Made by a program: the position numbers and the translations under genes. The notes beneath the pieces are model-generated. The model had not been told where the DNA came from and ran no database searches. It was given only the letters and a program-made list of their open reading frames with translations. Source: Maritalea myrionectae DSM 19524 (GTDB lineage Bacteria > Pseudomonadota > Alphaproteobacteria > Rhizobiales > Devosiaceae). Taken from it: a DNA stretch of 64,000 bases. The stretch is taken from positions 186,001 through 250,000 of the forward strand of contig NZ_AUHV01000004.1 in assembly GCF_000423365.1 (NCBI RefSeq), read 5' to 3'. Of this stretch, positions 26,803-35,992 are shown one piece after another; within the stretch, counting starts at the first letter, position 1, and every line of letters starts with the position of its first letter.

Positions 26803-27688
26803 CTGATTTATCCGTGTTTTTGGTTTGGGTTTGCATCTTGTCCTCTTCGCCATAAAGGACCAAAGGCCGTTCATCATCGGTGATGACGGCAAACTGGCGC
26901 GTATCCTCATCATCGTGCAGATCGGAACCGCCCAACACAAAGTGACGCAACACACCGCCAAAGGTTTTTTCCAGATTGGATTGGGTGAAGATTTCGTCCG
27001 TTGGGCCATAATCAAGGACCGTGCCTTTGATCAGCACCGTTCGATCGCAGAATTCAGGCACCGAGCCTAGATTGTGGGTGGACACCAGCATCACTTTGCC
27101 TTCGGCCCGCAAGTCGCGCATCAGTTTAATGATGGTGTCTTCTGTTTTTACATCGACGCCAGTGAAAGGCTCGTCCAGCAGGATCACTTCGCCCTCTTGC
27201 GCCAATGCGCGCGCCAAAAAGACCCGTTTTTTCTGGCCGCCAGATAGTTCGCCAATCTGACGTTTGCGATATTGGGCCATATTGACCCGATCAAGCGCCA
27301 CATCAACCATTTCCTTATCCCGTTTGCTGGGAATGCGGAAAAAGCCCATTTTGCCGTAGCGGCCCATCATGACCACATCTTCGACGAGGACGGGGAAATC
27401 CCAGTCCACTTCCTCACTTTGCGGCACATAGGCAACGAGGTTTTCGCGCAAGGCTTCTTGCACGCTTTTACCAAGTAATTTGACCGAGCCTTCGGCAATT
27501 GGCACAAATCCCATGATCGCTTTGAACAATGTGGATTTGCCAGAGCCATTGACTCCCACAAGGGCGGTGATGGTGCCTTGTGGGATTTCAAAACTGGCGT
27601 CGGTTAGGGCCGTGTGGCCATTGCGATAGGTAACGGTGACATTTTTGACGTTTATGCCACCGTTGGCCAAAGCGCGCATATCATTCAT
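26795..27688 (-). CDS. sitB: Manganese/iron ABC transporter ATPase SitB
   Basis: Cytoplasmic ATPase of the importer, 297 aa. Walker A 'GVNGSGKST', signature '[16 protein letters not shown]' and Walker B '[12 protein letters not shown]' are intact. The family-typical '[20 protein letters not shown]' between Walker A and the signature marks metal-type cluster 9 ATPases. A longer acidic C-terminal tail (about the last 60 residues, with '[11 protein letters not shown]') extends past the usual end. It overlaps sitA and sitC by 4 and 8 bp. Confidence 0.92.
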   Translation of the reverse strand: MNDMRALANGGINVKNVTVTYRNGHTALTDASFEIPQGTITALVGVNGSGKSTLFKAIMGFVPIAEGSVKLLGKSVQEALRENLVAYVPQSEEVDWDFPVLVEDVVMMGRYGKMGFFRIPSKRDKEMVDVALDRVNMAQYRKRQIGELSGGQKKRVFLARALAQEGEVILLDEPFTGVDVKTEDTIIKLMRDLRAEGKVMLVSTHNLGSVPEFCDRTVLIKGTVLDYGPTDEIFTQSNLEKTFGGVLRHFVLGGSDLHDDEDTRQFAVITDDERPLVLYGEEDKMQTQTKNTDKSDD

Positions 27689-28578
27689 TGGGTAAGGCCC
27701 TCAGCAATTGTGCTGGTGGTGACTTTTAAGAGATCAATATAGGTGGGCACGGCACCGCTGTCATCAGTTAACGAATCCACATAAAGAACGCCGCCATATT
27801 GCGCGTCGGTTTCGCGCACAACTTGCTTGGCTGGCGCGTCGGAGACTGTGCTTTCCGAAAAGACAGCGCGGATATTGTTGGCGCGGACTTGATCGATCAC
27901 CTCACGCACCTGTTGTGGGGTGCCTTGTTGGTCGGCGTTGATGGGCCACAAGAACAGTTCCTTCAAATCAAAATCGCGCGCCAGATAGCTGAATGCACCT
28001 TCAGAGGTGACCAACCAGCGCTCTTCATCCGGGATGCTTTTGAGCTTTTCGCGGATTGGAGCGACCACAGCTTTAATCTCTGCCTTGTAGTTTTCAGCGT
28101 TTTCGAGATATTGCGCGGCATTGTCCGGATCGTGCTCAGCAAATGCCTTGGCAATATTGTCGACATAGATCATGGCGTCGGACGGCGACATCCAGGCATG
28201 GGGGTTGGGTTTGCCTGAATATGGACCTGACGCAATCCCCATAGGCTCTATTCCATCAGTGACAACGACGCTTGGCACATCACTCAAATTCTCAAAGAAT
28301 TGTTCAAACCACAATTCGAGGTTGAGGCCATTCCAGATCACCAAATCGGCGTCTTGCGCTTTGATGATGTCTTTTGGTGTTGGTTGGTAGTTATGGATTT
28401 CCGCACCGGGCTTGGTGATGGACACCACTTCGGCGTGATCACCAGCAACATTTTCGGCCATATCTGCGATGACGGTGAAGGTGGTTACAGCTTTGAATTT
28501 ATCATCTGCATTCGCGGCGACCGTTGTGAGCGTTGTCGATAGGGCGAGGGCAGGCAACAGTTTTAGCAAGGTTCGCAT
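27685..28578 (-). CDS. sitA: Periplasmic manganese-binding protein SitA
   Basis: Cluster A-I solute-binding protein, 297 aa. The signal peptide ends near 'VAANA', with no lipobox Cys, so it is a soluble periplasmic protein. Predicted metal ligands His62 ('EIHNYQPTP'), His127 ('NPHAWMSP'), Glu193 ('TSEGAFSYL') and Asp268 ('YVDSLTDD') match the H-H-E-D set of manganese/iron binders such as PsaA and SitA. Zinc binders have a third His and usually a His-rich loop, absent here. The ATG at 28578 is preferred over the TTG at 28584. First gene of sitABCD. Confidence 0.92.
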   Translation of the reverse strand: MRTLLKLLPALALSTTLTTVAANADDKFKAVTTFTVIADMAENVAGDHAEVVSITKPGAEIHNYQPTPKDIIKAQDADLVIWNGLNLELWFEQFFENLSDVPSVVVTDGIEPMGIASGPYSGKPNPHAWMSPSDAMIYVDNIAKAFAEHDPDNAAQYLENAENYKAEIKAVVAPIREKLKSIPDEERWLVTSEGAFSYLARDFDLKELFLWPINADQQGTPQQVREVIDQVRANNIRAVFSESTVSDAPAKQVVRETDAQYGGVLYVDSLTDDSGAVPTYIDLLKVTTSTIAEGLTQ

Positions 28579-28616
28579 TTGCAACTCTCTGAATATATTG
28601 GATTCGATTTATACAA

Positions 28617-28669
28617 GCTATAATGCAATTGAGAAGCGTTCGCAACAGTGTTGCGAATGATTTGCAAAT
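28617..28669 (-). promoter_or_regulatory. sitA promoter with overlapping palindromic operator
   Basis: On the minus strand: -35 TTGCGA (plus 28640-28645), 17-bp spacer, -10 TATAGC (plus 28617-28622). The -35 lies in a perfect inverted repeat, TTCGCAAC (28639-28646) and GTTGCGAA (28650-28657), and a second palindrome ATTTGCAAAT lies at 28660-28669. Overlap with the -35 fits repression. Rhizobial sit genes are known to be repressed by Mur (a Fur-family manganese regulator), so a Mur-like regulator is the first guess; the motif identity is not verified. Confidence 0.5.
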
Positions 28670-28868
28670 TTGTTTATTTGCGATTTTTTGCATGTGTATT
28701 GTCTGTTTCAAGAAGGTGAACACAGCTTGCGGTTGAAAAGCCCGGAAAGACAGGGGTTTGCGCAGTTTTATTTCATTAACCCTGAGTGCAACGATTAGGA
28801 GATGTTAATTCAAAAGCAAACTGATCAAGGCAAACTGGCCCTACATCAAATCCTGATTTGAGGCGAGC

Positions 28869-30338
28869 GTGAACAAACGATATCCAAGTAGAATCGTATT
28901 TTCAATCGGCGGTATCTTTGCCGCCTTTGTGTTGCTGGTGATTGCTTTTGTTATCTCAAGTTTATTTGTGCTGAATGTTTCAGGCAACGCAGCCAATGAT
29001 TTGAAATTGGCGGCAGAAAAACGCGCAGCCTTGAATATGATTGAGAGCGAAATTAGCGATGTGGCCCAGCGCCAGTCTGAAGTTTCGTGGTGGGACACCA
29101 CCATTGTTGCACTTAGTGAAGGTTTCGATCGCGTGTTCTTTGCCGATGCGATGTTGGGTTGGTTTCCAATAGAATATGGCATTGATCGCTCGATGTTGGT
29201 TTCACCGGACAGCAAGATGTTGCTTCATGCCAAAGGCGAGTTGTTCACCATGCGCGGCGAGGGGGAAGCATTTTTTGCGCAAGTTCAGGACCTTGTGACG
29301 CACGCACAAGACAAATATATGGAACGGCGAATTGAAGAGGCTGGCGCGTACCGTATTGAAGGTGACCCAGTTCGCGATGACCCGGTTCTTTATGCCCATG
29401 ATATTCGCAAAATTGATGGTGAGATCGGCATTGTGATTGCCCAAGCGATTATCCCGGATGGCGTGATGGTGTTATTGGACGAGACACCGCATGTTCTGGT
29501 TACTTTCCGTCCGTTCACTGCGCAACGGATCGCCGAATATGGGCGCGAGATTGAACTGAAAGAATTTCGCGTGTCATTGACACCACCCGCATCGGAGATG
29601 CATCTGGTGACGATAAATTCTGGCTATGCGAATAAGAATGTTTTTATCAGCTGGAATTCCGTGCCGCCGTCCAATGGCATTTGGGCCCGATCCATGCCCG
29701 CGCTTGGGGCCATGCTGTTTGTGATCACGTTGGTGATGCTCGGCGTGACAATCGCTTATGCCCGCCAGGTCTATCGCACCCGAAAAGCAGAGGCACGGAA
29801 CCGTTATCTGGCAGAGCATGATGGCTTAACCCAACTGCCAAACCGAAATCGCTTTGATAAAGCATTGCAAACCAAAATTGGTGAAGATCATTTGGGGACC
29901 TGTGCCGTGCTGTGCATCGATTTGGATCGATTTAAGCCCGTGAATGATACCTATGGGCACCATGCGGGTGATGAAGTGTTGCGGACTGTGGCGCGTCGCA
30001 TTGAGGAAGTTATTGGCGATCGTGGCATTGTGGCCCGTCTTGGGGGTGATGAGTTTATCGCGCTGCTTGATGATGCTGCAGACAAGGATGGCATCATGAT
30101 GCTTTGCGACAGCGTGATTGAGCGGATCAGCGACAAAATCTGTTTTGAGGATTTAGAGCTTTATGTGGGCGCCAGTGTTGGTGTGGCCTGGTGGCCTGAT
30201 GATGCGCAAACCGCTGATATGGTTATTCGCAGTGCCGACCAGGCGCTCTATCGGGCCAAGGAACTCGGCAGAGGACGGTCCATGCGCGCCGATCTTATGA
30301 ATAAGGATGCGGCCGATGATCTGGTCAAAATCTCATAA
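28869..30338 (+). CDS. Membrane diguanylate cyclase with CHASE4-type sensor
   Basis: Predicted to make cyclic-di-GMP. 489 aa from GTG at 28869: membrane span at about 10-36, an extracytoplasmic CHASE4-like domain (about 45-265, beginning 'DVAQRQSEVSWWDTT'), a second span ('MLFVITLVMLGVTIAYA') and a C-terminal GGDEF domain. The active-site motif GGDEF is intact (residues 392-396, 'RLGGDEFIALLD'), as is 'DLDRFKPVNDTYGHHAGD'. No RxxD inhibitory site lies five residues upstream, so product inhibition may be lacking. No EAL domain. Its last 6 bp overlap the convergent moeA. Divergent from sitA across 290 bp. Confidence 0.9.
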   Translation: MNKRYPSRIVFSIGGIFAAFVLLVIAFVISSLFVLNVSGNAANDLKLAAEKRAALNMIESEISDVAQRQSEVSWWDTTIVALSEGFDRVFFADAMLGWFPIEYGIDRSMLVSPDSKMLLHAKGELFTMRGEGEAFFAQVQDLVTHAQDKYMERRIEEAGAYRIEGDPVRDDPVLYAHDIRKIDGEIGIVIAQAIIPDGVMVLLDETPHVLVTFRPFTAQRIAEYGREIELKEFRVSLTPPASEMHLVTINSGYANKNVFISWNSVPPSNGIWARSMPALGAMLFVITLVMLGVTIAYARQVYRTRKAEARNRYLAEHDGLTQLPNRNRFDKALQTKIGEDHLGTCAVLCIDLDRFKPVNDTYGHHAGDEVLRTVARRIEEVIGDRGIVARLGGDEFIALLDDAADKDGIMMLCDSVIERISDKICFEDLELYVGASVGVAWWPDDAQTADMVIRSADQALYRAKELGRGRSMRADLMNKDAADDLVKIS

Positions 30339-31544
30339 TGCCCACGGTAGCATCATAAAATCGACCAAAGCGCCAGTTTGCTTGCCTTCGCAAAAGGGTG
30401 CCTGAACGATAAATCCATCACATTGTGACAATGAGGAGAGGTGGGCGCTGTCCATCTCAAGAATTGGATCAACTGCTAAGCCGCTCTTTTGTGTGGTCAG
30501 TCGTGCCCGGCGATAGAATTGTCGGGGGCCGTTTTTCGGCAATTGGTCAGCCAGCGGCAATTGCACGATCTTTGGGTCGGCAGCTTGTCCTGATAAAGCT
30601 GCGATTGCGGGACGCACAAAAACGGTTGCTGTAACCAAAGCTGAGACAGGATTGCCTGGCAGACCAAAAATTAGGGTTTTCCCTAAACGGCCGAACATAA
30701 GCGGCTTGCCGGGGCGCACAGCGATACGCCAGAAATCGATCTCGGCACCGATGGCCTGCAAGGCAGCCAACATATAGTCTTTATCGCCAACACTGGCGCC
30801 GCCCGTGGTGACCAAAATATCTGGTTCATCCTTTAATGCGGCTTGCAGTTTGGCTTCCAGTTTTGCCTGTTCATCGATCGCAACGCCAAAATCCTGGACG
30901 GTGGCGCCTGCCAACTCGAACAAAGGTGTGAGGCCAAAACCGTTGGACGCATAAATCTGCCCTTGTTCAAGCGGTTGGCCGGGCTGCACCAATTCGTCAC
31001 CCGTTGCGAGAATGTGCAGTTTTGGCTTTCGGGTGACATTGATTTGGCCGTGGCCCGCGGCTGCAATGAGCGAAATATCAAATGGATTGAGGCATTTTCC
31101 TGCCTGAGCAATGGTTTGATCTTTGGCAAAGTCATTGCCTTTCAAACGCACATTTTGGCCATCTGTCACATCATCTTGCAATGTGATCTGATCACCCTCA
31201 ATGGTGACCTTTTCCTGCATGATCACACTGTCCGCCCCTTGCGGCAGTTCGCCGCCCGTATAGATGCGGGCGCATTCGCCCTTGGCCAAGGGGCGATCAA
31301 ACGGTGTACCCGCTGCGGCCACGCCGATGTTTTTCAAAACGGTGCCTTTGGTGCCATCACTTGCCTTGAGTGCATAGCCATCCATGGCAGAACCATTAAA
31401 GGGTGGTTGGCTGGTTAGCGCCACAATTGGTTCGGCAAGCGTACGGTTGGACGCCTGCGTCAACTCAATCATTTCGTCCGAGATTGGTTTGGCGTGCGCC
31501 AGAATTTCACTTAGGGCTTCATCAACTGGTTTGAGTTGCGCCAT
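30333..31544 (-). CDS. moeA: Molybdopterin molybdenumtransferase
   Basis: Inserts molybdate into adenylylated molybdopterin, the last step of molybdenum cofactor formation. 403 aa. Motifs: 'QPPFNGSAMDGYALKASDG', 'RIYTGGELPQGADSVIMQE', 'TGDELVQPGQPLEQGQIYAS' and 'LPGNPVSALVTATVFV'. Last gene of the ppiD-trpEGDC-moaC-moeA run, one base after moaC. No terminator is visible before the convergent GGDEF gene, whose end it overlaps. Confidence 0.95.
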   Translation of the reverse strand: MAQLKPVDEALSEILAHAKPISDEMIELTQASNRTLAEPIVALTSQPPFNGSAMDGYALKASDGTKGTVLKNIGVAAAGTPFDRPLAKGECARIYTGGELPQGADSVIMQEKVTIEGDQITLQDDVTDGQNVRLKGNDFAKDQTIAQAGKCLNPFDISLIAAAGHGQINVTRKPKLHILATGDELVQPGQPLEQGQIYASNGFGLTPLFELAGATVQDFGVAIDEQAKLEAKLQAALKDEPDILVTTGGASVGDKDYMLAALQAIGAEIDFWRIAVRPGKPLMFGRLGKTLIFGLPGNPVSALVTATVFVRPAIAALSGQAADPKIVQLPLADQLPKNGPRQFYRRARLTTQKSGLAVDPILEMDSAHLSSLSQCDGFIVQAPFCEGKQTGALVDFMMLPWAL

Positions 31545-31545
31545 T

Positions 31546-32028
31546 TTAATCCCTTTTGAAATCGCCGGATTTGCCGCCGCTTTTTTCCATCAATTGTGTC
31601 GGCCCGATCACCATGCTCTTATCCAGCGCTTTGGCCATATCATAAAGGGTGAGGGCTGTGACGCTGGCGGCGGTGAGGGCTTCCATCTCGACCCCTGTTT
31701 TGCCTTCCACGGACACGGTGGCTGAAATATCAAACCGCGGTGCATCGTCGGCAGGTGTAATTTCCACCTCAACTTTGTTGAGCATGAGCGGATGGCAAAG
31801 CGGAATCAGGTCCGATGTTTTCTTTGCTGCCATAATGCCTGCCAAGCGCGCTGTGCCTAAGGCATCACCTTTTTTAAGGTCGCCCTTTTTGACAGCATCG
31901 ACCGCCGCCTGTGACATGGTGATGGATGATTGAGCCGTTGCGCGGCGCAATGTTGGCGCTTTGCCGCTCACGTCGACCATGTTGGCCTCGCCTTGCTCAT
32001 TGAGATGGGTAAGGCGATCCTTAGCCAT
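31546..32028 (-). CDS. moaC: Cyclic pyranopterin monophosphate synthase
   Basis: With MoaA converts GTP to cyclic pyranopterin monophosphate, the first step of molybdopterin synthesis. 160 aa, full length. Conserved '[17 protein letters not shown]', '[19 protein letters not shown]' and '[14 protein letters not shown]'. The start overlaps the trpC stop by one base. The trpC-moaC-moeA arrangement is usual in Hyphomicrobiales. Confidence 0.95.
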   Translation of the reverse strand: MAKDRLTHLNEQGEANMVDVSGKAPTLRRATAQSSITMSQAAVDAVKKGDLKKGDALGTARLAGIMAAKKTSDLIPLCHPLMLNKVEVEITPADDAPRFDISATVSVEGKTGVEMEALTAASVTALTLYDMAKALDKSMVIGPTQLMEKSGGKSGDFKRD

Positions 32029-32831
32029 TAGTCCCCTCCGAACAAAAGCGCGCGGGTGGCGGCTTCCACATCGTCATGACGCATCAGGCTTTCACCGACC
32101 AAAAATGTGCTGACATCCGCTTTTTCACTCAGCATTTGCACATCATCGTGGGTGAAAATGCCGCTCTCGCTGACCAGCAGGCATTCGTCCGGCACATTTT
32201 TCGCCAACTCAATGGTAGTGTTCAATGTGGTTTCAAAGGTTCGCAAATTGCGGTTATTGATGCCGATGAATTTGGATGGCAGCTTGAGCGCGCGGTCCAG
32301 TTCTTCCGCATCATGCACTTCGATTAGGGCATCCATGCCCCAATCAAGGGCTGCCTCGGTGAGACGCAAGGCGTCATCGTCGGTGAGTGCGGCCATGATG
32401 ATCAAAATGCAATCTGCCCCCCACGCGCGCGCTTCGGCAATCTGGTAGGGCTCAAACATGAAGTCTTTACGCAGCACAGGCAGGTCAACCGCGGCACGGG
32501 CTTCGATCATAAAGTCCGGTGAGCCTTGAAAAGAGGGCGTGTCCGTTAAGATCGACAAGCACGCTGCGCCGCCAGCCTTGTAGGCTTTGGCGTGGGCTGG
32601 CGGGTTGAAATCTTCCCGGATCAAGCCTTTAGATGGGCTGGCTTTCTTGATCTCGGCGATCAAGCCGATTTTGCCTGCCTGTTTTTTGGCCTTGAGCGCT
32701 GATAAAAAACCGCGCGGTGCCGATTGATCCTTGGCAATGGCTTCAAGTTCGGCCATAGATTTCAGGTTTTGGGCGGCAGCAACTTCTTCGCGCTTATATA
32801 GTTCGATTTTTTTGAGAATATCTACGCTCAC
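32028..32831 (-). CDS. trpC: Indole-3-glycerol phosphate synthase
   Basis: Fourth step of tryptophan synthesis, a TIM-barrel enzyme of 267 aa not fused to TrpF. Motifs: '[15 protein letters not shown]' with the catalytic Lys, '[20 protein letters not shown]' and '[14 protein letters not shown]', then '[12 protein letters not shown]'. Overlaps trpD by 4 bp and moaC by 1 bp. Confidence 0.96.
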   Translation of the reverse strand: MSVDILKKIELYKREEVAAAQNLKSMAELEAIAKDQSAPRGFLSALKAKKQAGKIGLIAEIKKASPSKGLIREDFNPPAHAKAYKAGGAACLSILTDTPSFQGSPDFMIEARAAVDLPVLRKDFMFEPYQIAEARAWGADCILIIMAALTDDDALRLTEAALDWGMDALIEVHDAEELDRALKLPSKFIGINNRNLRTFETTLNTTIELAKNVPDECLLVSESGIFTHDDVQMLSEKADVSTFLVGESLMRHDDVEAATRALLFGGD

Positions 32832-33850
32832 GATTGCGCCACTCCGTTTGAAACTTCGATCAATTGCGCCAGTTTTTCTTTCACCTTGCCACTATCCACC
32901 AATTGTGCCGCCAGTTTGACGCCGTCTTTAAGGTTATCGGCTTGGCCTGTGACAATGAAGGACGCAGCGGCGTTAAACAGCGCCACATCGCGATAGGCTG
33001 ACTTTTCACCGTCAAATAGTTTGCGCATCGCGGCAGCATTTTCCTCAGGTGTGCCGCCGAGCAATTCGTCAAGCTTGGCGATGGGAAGCCCGCCATCTTC
33101 CGGGTTCACTTCAAATTCGCGCACCTCACCATCCTTGATTTCGGCAACATATGAATGCCCTGTGGTGGTGAGTTCGTCCAGGCCATCGCTGCCGTGCACG
33201 ACCCAGGCGGAGGTGGCGCCATTTTTCAGCAATGCATCTGCAACCGGACGCACCCATTGCCGATCATAAACGCCGAGCAAATATTGTTTTACCCCGGCAG
33301 GGTTTGATTGTGGCCCGAGAATATTGAAAAGCGTTCTCACGCCCATTTCCTGCCGTGACGGGCCAACAAAGCGCATGGCTGCGTGGTGATTGGGGGCAAA
33401 CATGAAGCCAATGCCCGCTTTTTTGATGCACTGACCAATCTGGTCGGCCTTGAGGTCAAGCTCTACACCGAGCATTTGCAGCGCTTCTGAGCTGCCAGAA
33501 CGCGAGGAGAGGGCCTTGTTGCCGTGCTTTGCCACAGGTGTGCCGCTGGCGGCAACAATGATGCTGGCTGCGGTTGAAATATTGTAAGTGCCGACGCCAT
33601 CGCCGCCTGTCCCCACAATGTCGATGGCATTATCGGGGGCCTCAACGCGCGTCATTTTCTCGCGCAGGATTGAGACGGCGCCAGCGATTTCTTCCACCGT
33701 TTCGCCTTTAACGCGCAGGCCCATCAAGAAAGCGCCAATTTGCGAAGGGGTGGCTTCACCGGACATGATCACATTCATGGCGGCGCGCATTTCGTCCATG
33801 GTCAAATCTTGAGCGTCAGCAAGTTTATTCAAAATGGTCTTAATATTCAT
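32828..33850 (-). CDS. trpD: Anthranilate phosphoribosyltransferase
   Basis: Transfers phosphoribosyl from PRPP to anthranilate, second step of the pathway. 340 aa. Motifs: '[17 protein letters not shown]' (PRPP loop), '[17 protein letters not shown]' and '[20 protein letters not shown]'. A GAGGA site precedes the start, 17 bp after trpG. Single-domain TrpD, not fused to TrpG. Confidence 0.96.
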   Translation of the reverse strand: MNIKTILNKLADAQDLTMDEMRAAMNVIMSGEATPSQIGAFLMGLRVKGETVEEIAGAVSILREKMTRVEAPDNAIDIVGTGGDGVGTYNISTAASIIVAASGTPVAKHGNKALSSRSGSSEALQMLGVELDLKADQIGQCIKKAGIGFMFAPNHHAAMRFVGPSRQEMGVRTLFNILGPQSNPAGVKQYLLGVYDRQWVRPVADALLKNGATSAWVVHGSDGLDELTTTGHSYVAEIKDGEVREFEVNPEDGGLPIAKLDELLGGTPEENAAAMRKLFDGEKSAYRDVALFNAAASFIVTGQADNLKDGVKLAAQLVDSGKVKEKLAQLIEVSNGVAQS

Positions 33851-33867
33851 TTTTGCATCCTCGCTGA

Positions 33868-34473
33868 TTATGATTTTTTCGGACTATTGTTGAACTCGGC
33901 AGCAAGCTCCAAGAAATTGGCGATCATTTGTGTGCCGCTTTCCGAAGCAATGCTCTCCGGGTGGAACTGTACCGAATGGATCGGCAGCGTTTTGTGCGCC
34001 ACAGCCATAATCATGCCGTCGTCAGATTTGGCGGTGACATCGAGATTATCGCCAATGGTATCCGGGTCAAGTGTGAGCGAATGGTAGCGCGTGGATACGA
34101 TGCCATCGCTGTTCAAGCCTTTGAAGATGCCTTCGCCATTGTGGCGCACCTTGCTGGTCTTGCCGTGCATCAATCTTGATGCCCGCACGACCTTCGCGCC
34201 AAAGTTTTGGCCAATTGATTGGTGGCCGAGGCAAACACCGAAGATTGGGATTTCACCACCGAACCGTGCCACCACATCGAGGCAGATACCGGCCTCATCT
34301 GGCGTTTTGGGGCCCGGCGACAGGATAATCGCCTTTGGCATTTTTTCGGCAATTTCTTCGAGGGTGATCTTGTCGTTGCGGTGGACCTCAATATCGGGGT
34401 CGATTGAGCCGATCAGGTGCACCAGATTGTAGGTGAAGCTGTCGTAATTATCGATGACGAGAATGTTGCTCAT
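33868..34473 (-). CDS. trpG: Anthranilate synthase glutamine amidotransferase component
   Basis: Class I glutaminase supplying ammonia to TrpE, 201 aa. Catalytic Cys in 'FGVCLGHQSIGQNFG' and the His-x-Glu pair in 'VQFHPESIASESG'. Its start overlaps the trpE stop by 4 bp. It is a separate gene, unlike the fused trpEG of Rhizobium and Brucella. A dual role with PabB is possible but cannot be seen here. Confidence 0.95.
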   Translation of the reverse strand: MSNILVIDNYDSFTYNLVHLIGSIDPDIEVHRNDKITLEEIAEKMPKAIILSPGPKTPDEAGICLDVVARFGGEIPIFGVCLGHQSIGQNFGAKVVRASRLMHGKTSKVRHNGEGIFKGLNSDGIVSTRYHSLTLDPDTIGDNLDVTAKSDDGMIMAVAHKTLPIHSVQFHPESIASESGTQMIANFLELAAEFNNSPKKS

Positions 34474-35978
34474 TGGCCAATCTCCGCTTCATCGGCGTAG
34501 CGCAGGGCTTCATGTGCCGCGCTGACCAACGCACGCGCCTTGTTTTCGCACTCTAGTTGCTCGAGTTTCGGATCGCTATCCGCCACAATGCCTGCGCCTG
34601 CCTGCACATGGATTTTGCCATCTTTGATAACCGCAGTGCGCAAGACGATACAGGTATCCATCCAACCATCGGCACTAAAGTAACCCACACACCCGGCATA
34701 GATACCGCGGCGGTGTTTTTCCAACTCGTCGATGATTTCCATGGCACGAACCTTTGGTGCGCCGGAAACTGTGCCCGCCGGAAAGCCGCCAGCAAGTGCA
34801 TCGATATTGTCGAGGCCCTTTTTGAGCTTGCCTTCCACATTGGAGACGATGTGCATGACGTGGGAATAATATTCGAGAAAGAATTGGTCAGTGACCTCGA
34901 CTGAGCCGATTTCAGCAACGCGGCCAACATCGTTGCGGCCCAAATCCAACAGCATCAAATGTTCTGCCAACTCTTTTGGATCGCTGAGCAACTCGTCGGC
35001 CAATTCCCGATCCCGCTCTGGTGTGGCACCCCGCTTGCGGGTGCCGGCAATTGGACGGATCGAGACTTTTTCATCTTGTACCCGCACCAAGATTTCAGGA
35101 CTGGATCCAGCGATGGCAAAGCCCTCAAAATCCAAAAAGTACATATAGGGTGACGGATTGGTGCGGCGCAGGGCGCGATAGAAGGCAACCGGGGGCAGCG
35201 TAAAATCTGCGGTGAAGCGCTGCGACAGGACCACCTGAAAAACATCACCGGCGACAATGTAGTCTTTGGCCTTGGCGACCATGTCTTTGAATTCGTCTGG
35301 CGAGGTGTTGGATTGGAAATCGAGCGCCGTTGCCATGTCCTCTGGTGCGCCGCGCTGCACACGCTGGTTGAGGCGTTGTGTGGCGTCGTCCAACCGATCG
35401 TTGGCGGCTTCAAAAGCCATTTGTGCGGTCACATCATTCTGGGGGCGCACGGGCGTGGCGAAATAGAGCTCATCTTTGATCGTATCAAACACTGCCAGAA
35501 GCGAGGGGCGCATCAGCAACGCGTCAGGCGCGCCAATCGTGTCTTCGTTGGTGTCGGGAATGTCTTCCATTTCCCGCACCATGTCATAGCCCAGATAACC
35601 AAAAATACCCGCTGACATTGGCGGCAGATCAATGGGTAGCTCCAGGGCGGATTCTGCCAAAATTTCGCGCAATGCATCCAGCGGTGCACCGTTCATTTCA
35701 TCAAATGCGTCTGGTGCAAATTTGGGATTGCGGTTGACGGCGGCTTTGCCGTTCCGAATACGGAACATGAGATCAGGCTCAAGCCCGATCATTGAATATC
35801 GACCGCGGGTTGCACCGCCATGGACGGATTCGAGCAAAAAGGTGTTTTTGCGCCCCGCAGCCAACTTTAAATAGGTGCCAATCGGGGTTTCCAAATCCGC
35901 CACAATGCGACGCCACATAATCTGACTGCCGCCTTTTTCATAAATTGAAGCGAAGGCGGCATAGTCAGTATTTTGCAT
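34470..35978 (-). CDS. trpE: Anthranilate synthase component I
   Basis: Converts chorismate to anthranilate, the committed step of tryptophan synthesis. 502 aa. N-terminal 'TFLLESVHGGATRGRYSMIG' includes the LLES feedback (tryptophan) site; the C-terminal chorismate-binding domain has 'RPIAGTRKRGATPERDRELA', 'MLLDLGRNDVGRVAEIGSV' and 'TVSGAPKVRAMEIIDELE'. It starts only 14 bp after ppiD, leaving no room for a trp leader-peptide attenuator, so control must lie upstream of ppiD or be purely by feedback. Confidence 0.96.
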   Translation of the reverse strand: MQNTDYAAFASIYEKGGSQIMWRRIVADLETPIGTYLKLAAGRKNTFLLESVHGGATRGRYSMIGLEPDLMFRIRNGKAAVNRNPKFAPDAFDEMNGAPLDALREILAESALELPIDLPPMSAGIFGYLGYDMVREMEDIPDTNEDTIGAPDALLMRPSLLAVFDTIKDELYFATPVRPQNDVTAQMAFEAANDRLDDATQRLNQRVQRGAPEDMATALDFQSNTSPDEFKDMVAKAKDYIVAGDVFQVVLSQRFTADFTLPPVAFYRALRRTNPSPYMYFLDFEGFAIAGSSPEILVRVQDEKVSIRPIAGTRKRGATPERDRELADELLSDPKELAEHLMLLDLGRNDVGRVAEIGSVEVTDQFFLEYYSHVMHIVSNVEGKLKKGLDNIDALAGGFPAGTVSGAPKVRAMEIIDELEKHRRGIYAGCVGYFSADGWMDTCIVLRTAVIKDGKIHVQAGAGIVADSDPKLEQLECENKARALVSAAHEALRYADEAEIGQ

Positions 35979-35992
35979 TTTATTGCCCTATC

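Noticed and set aside
25106-28578. Zinc (ZnuABC) uptake system
   Set aside because: The binding protein shows H-H-E-D ligands without a third His or His-rich loop, and there are two permease genes, which fits Sit-type manganese/iron uptake.
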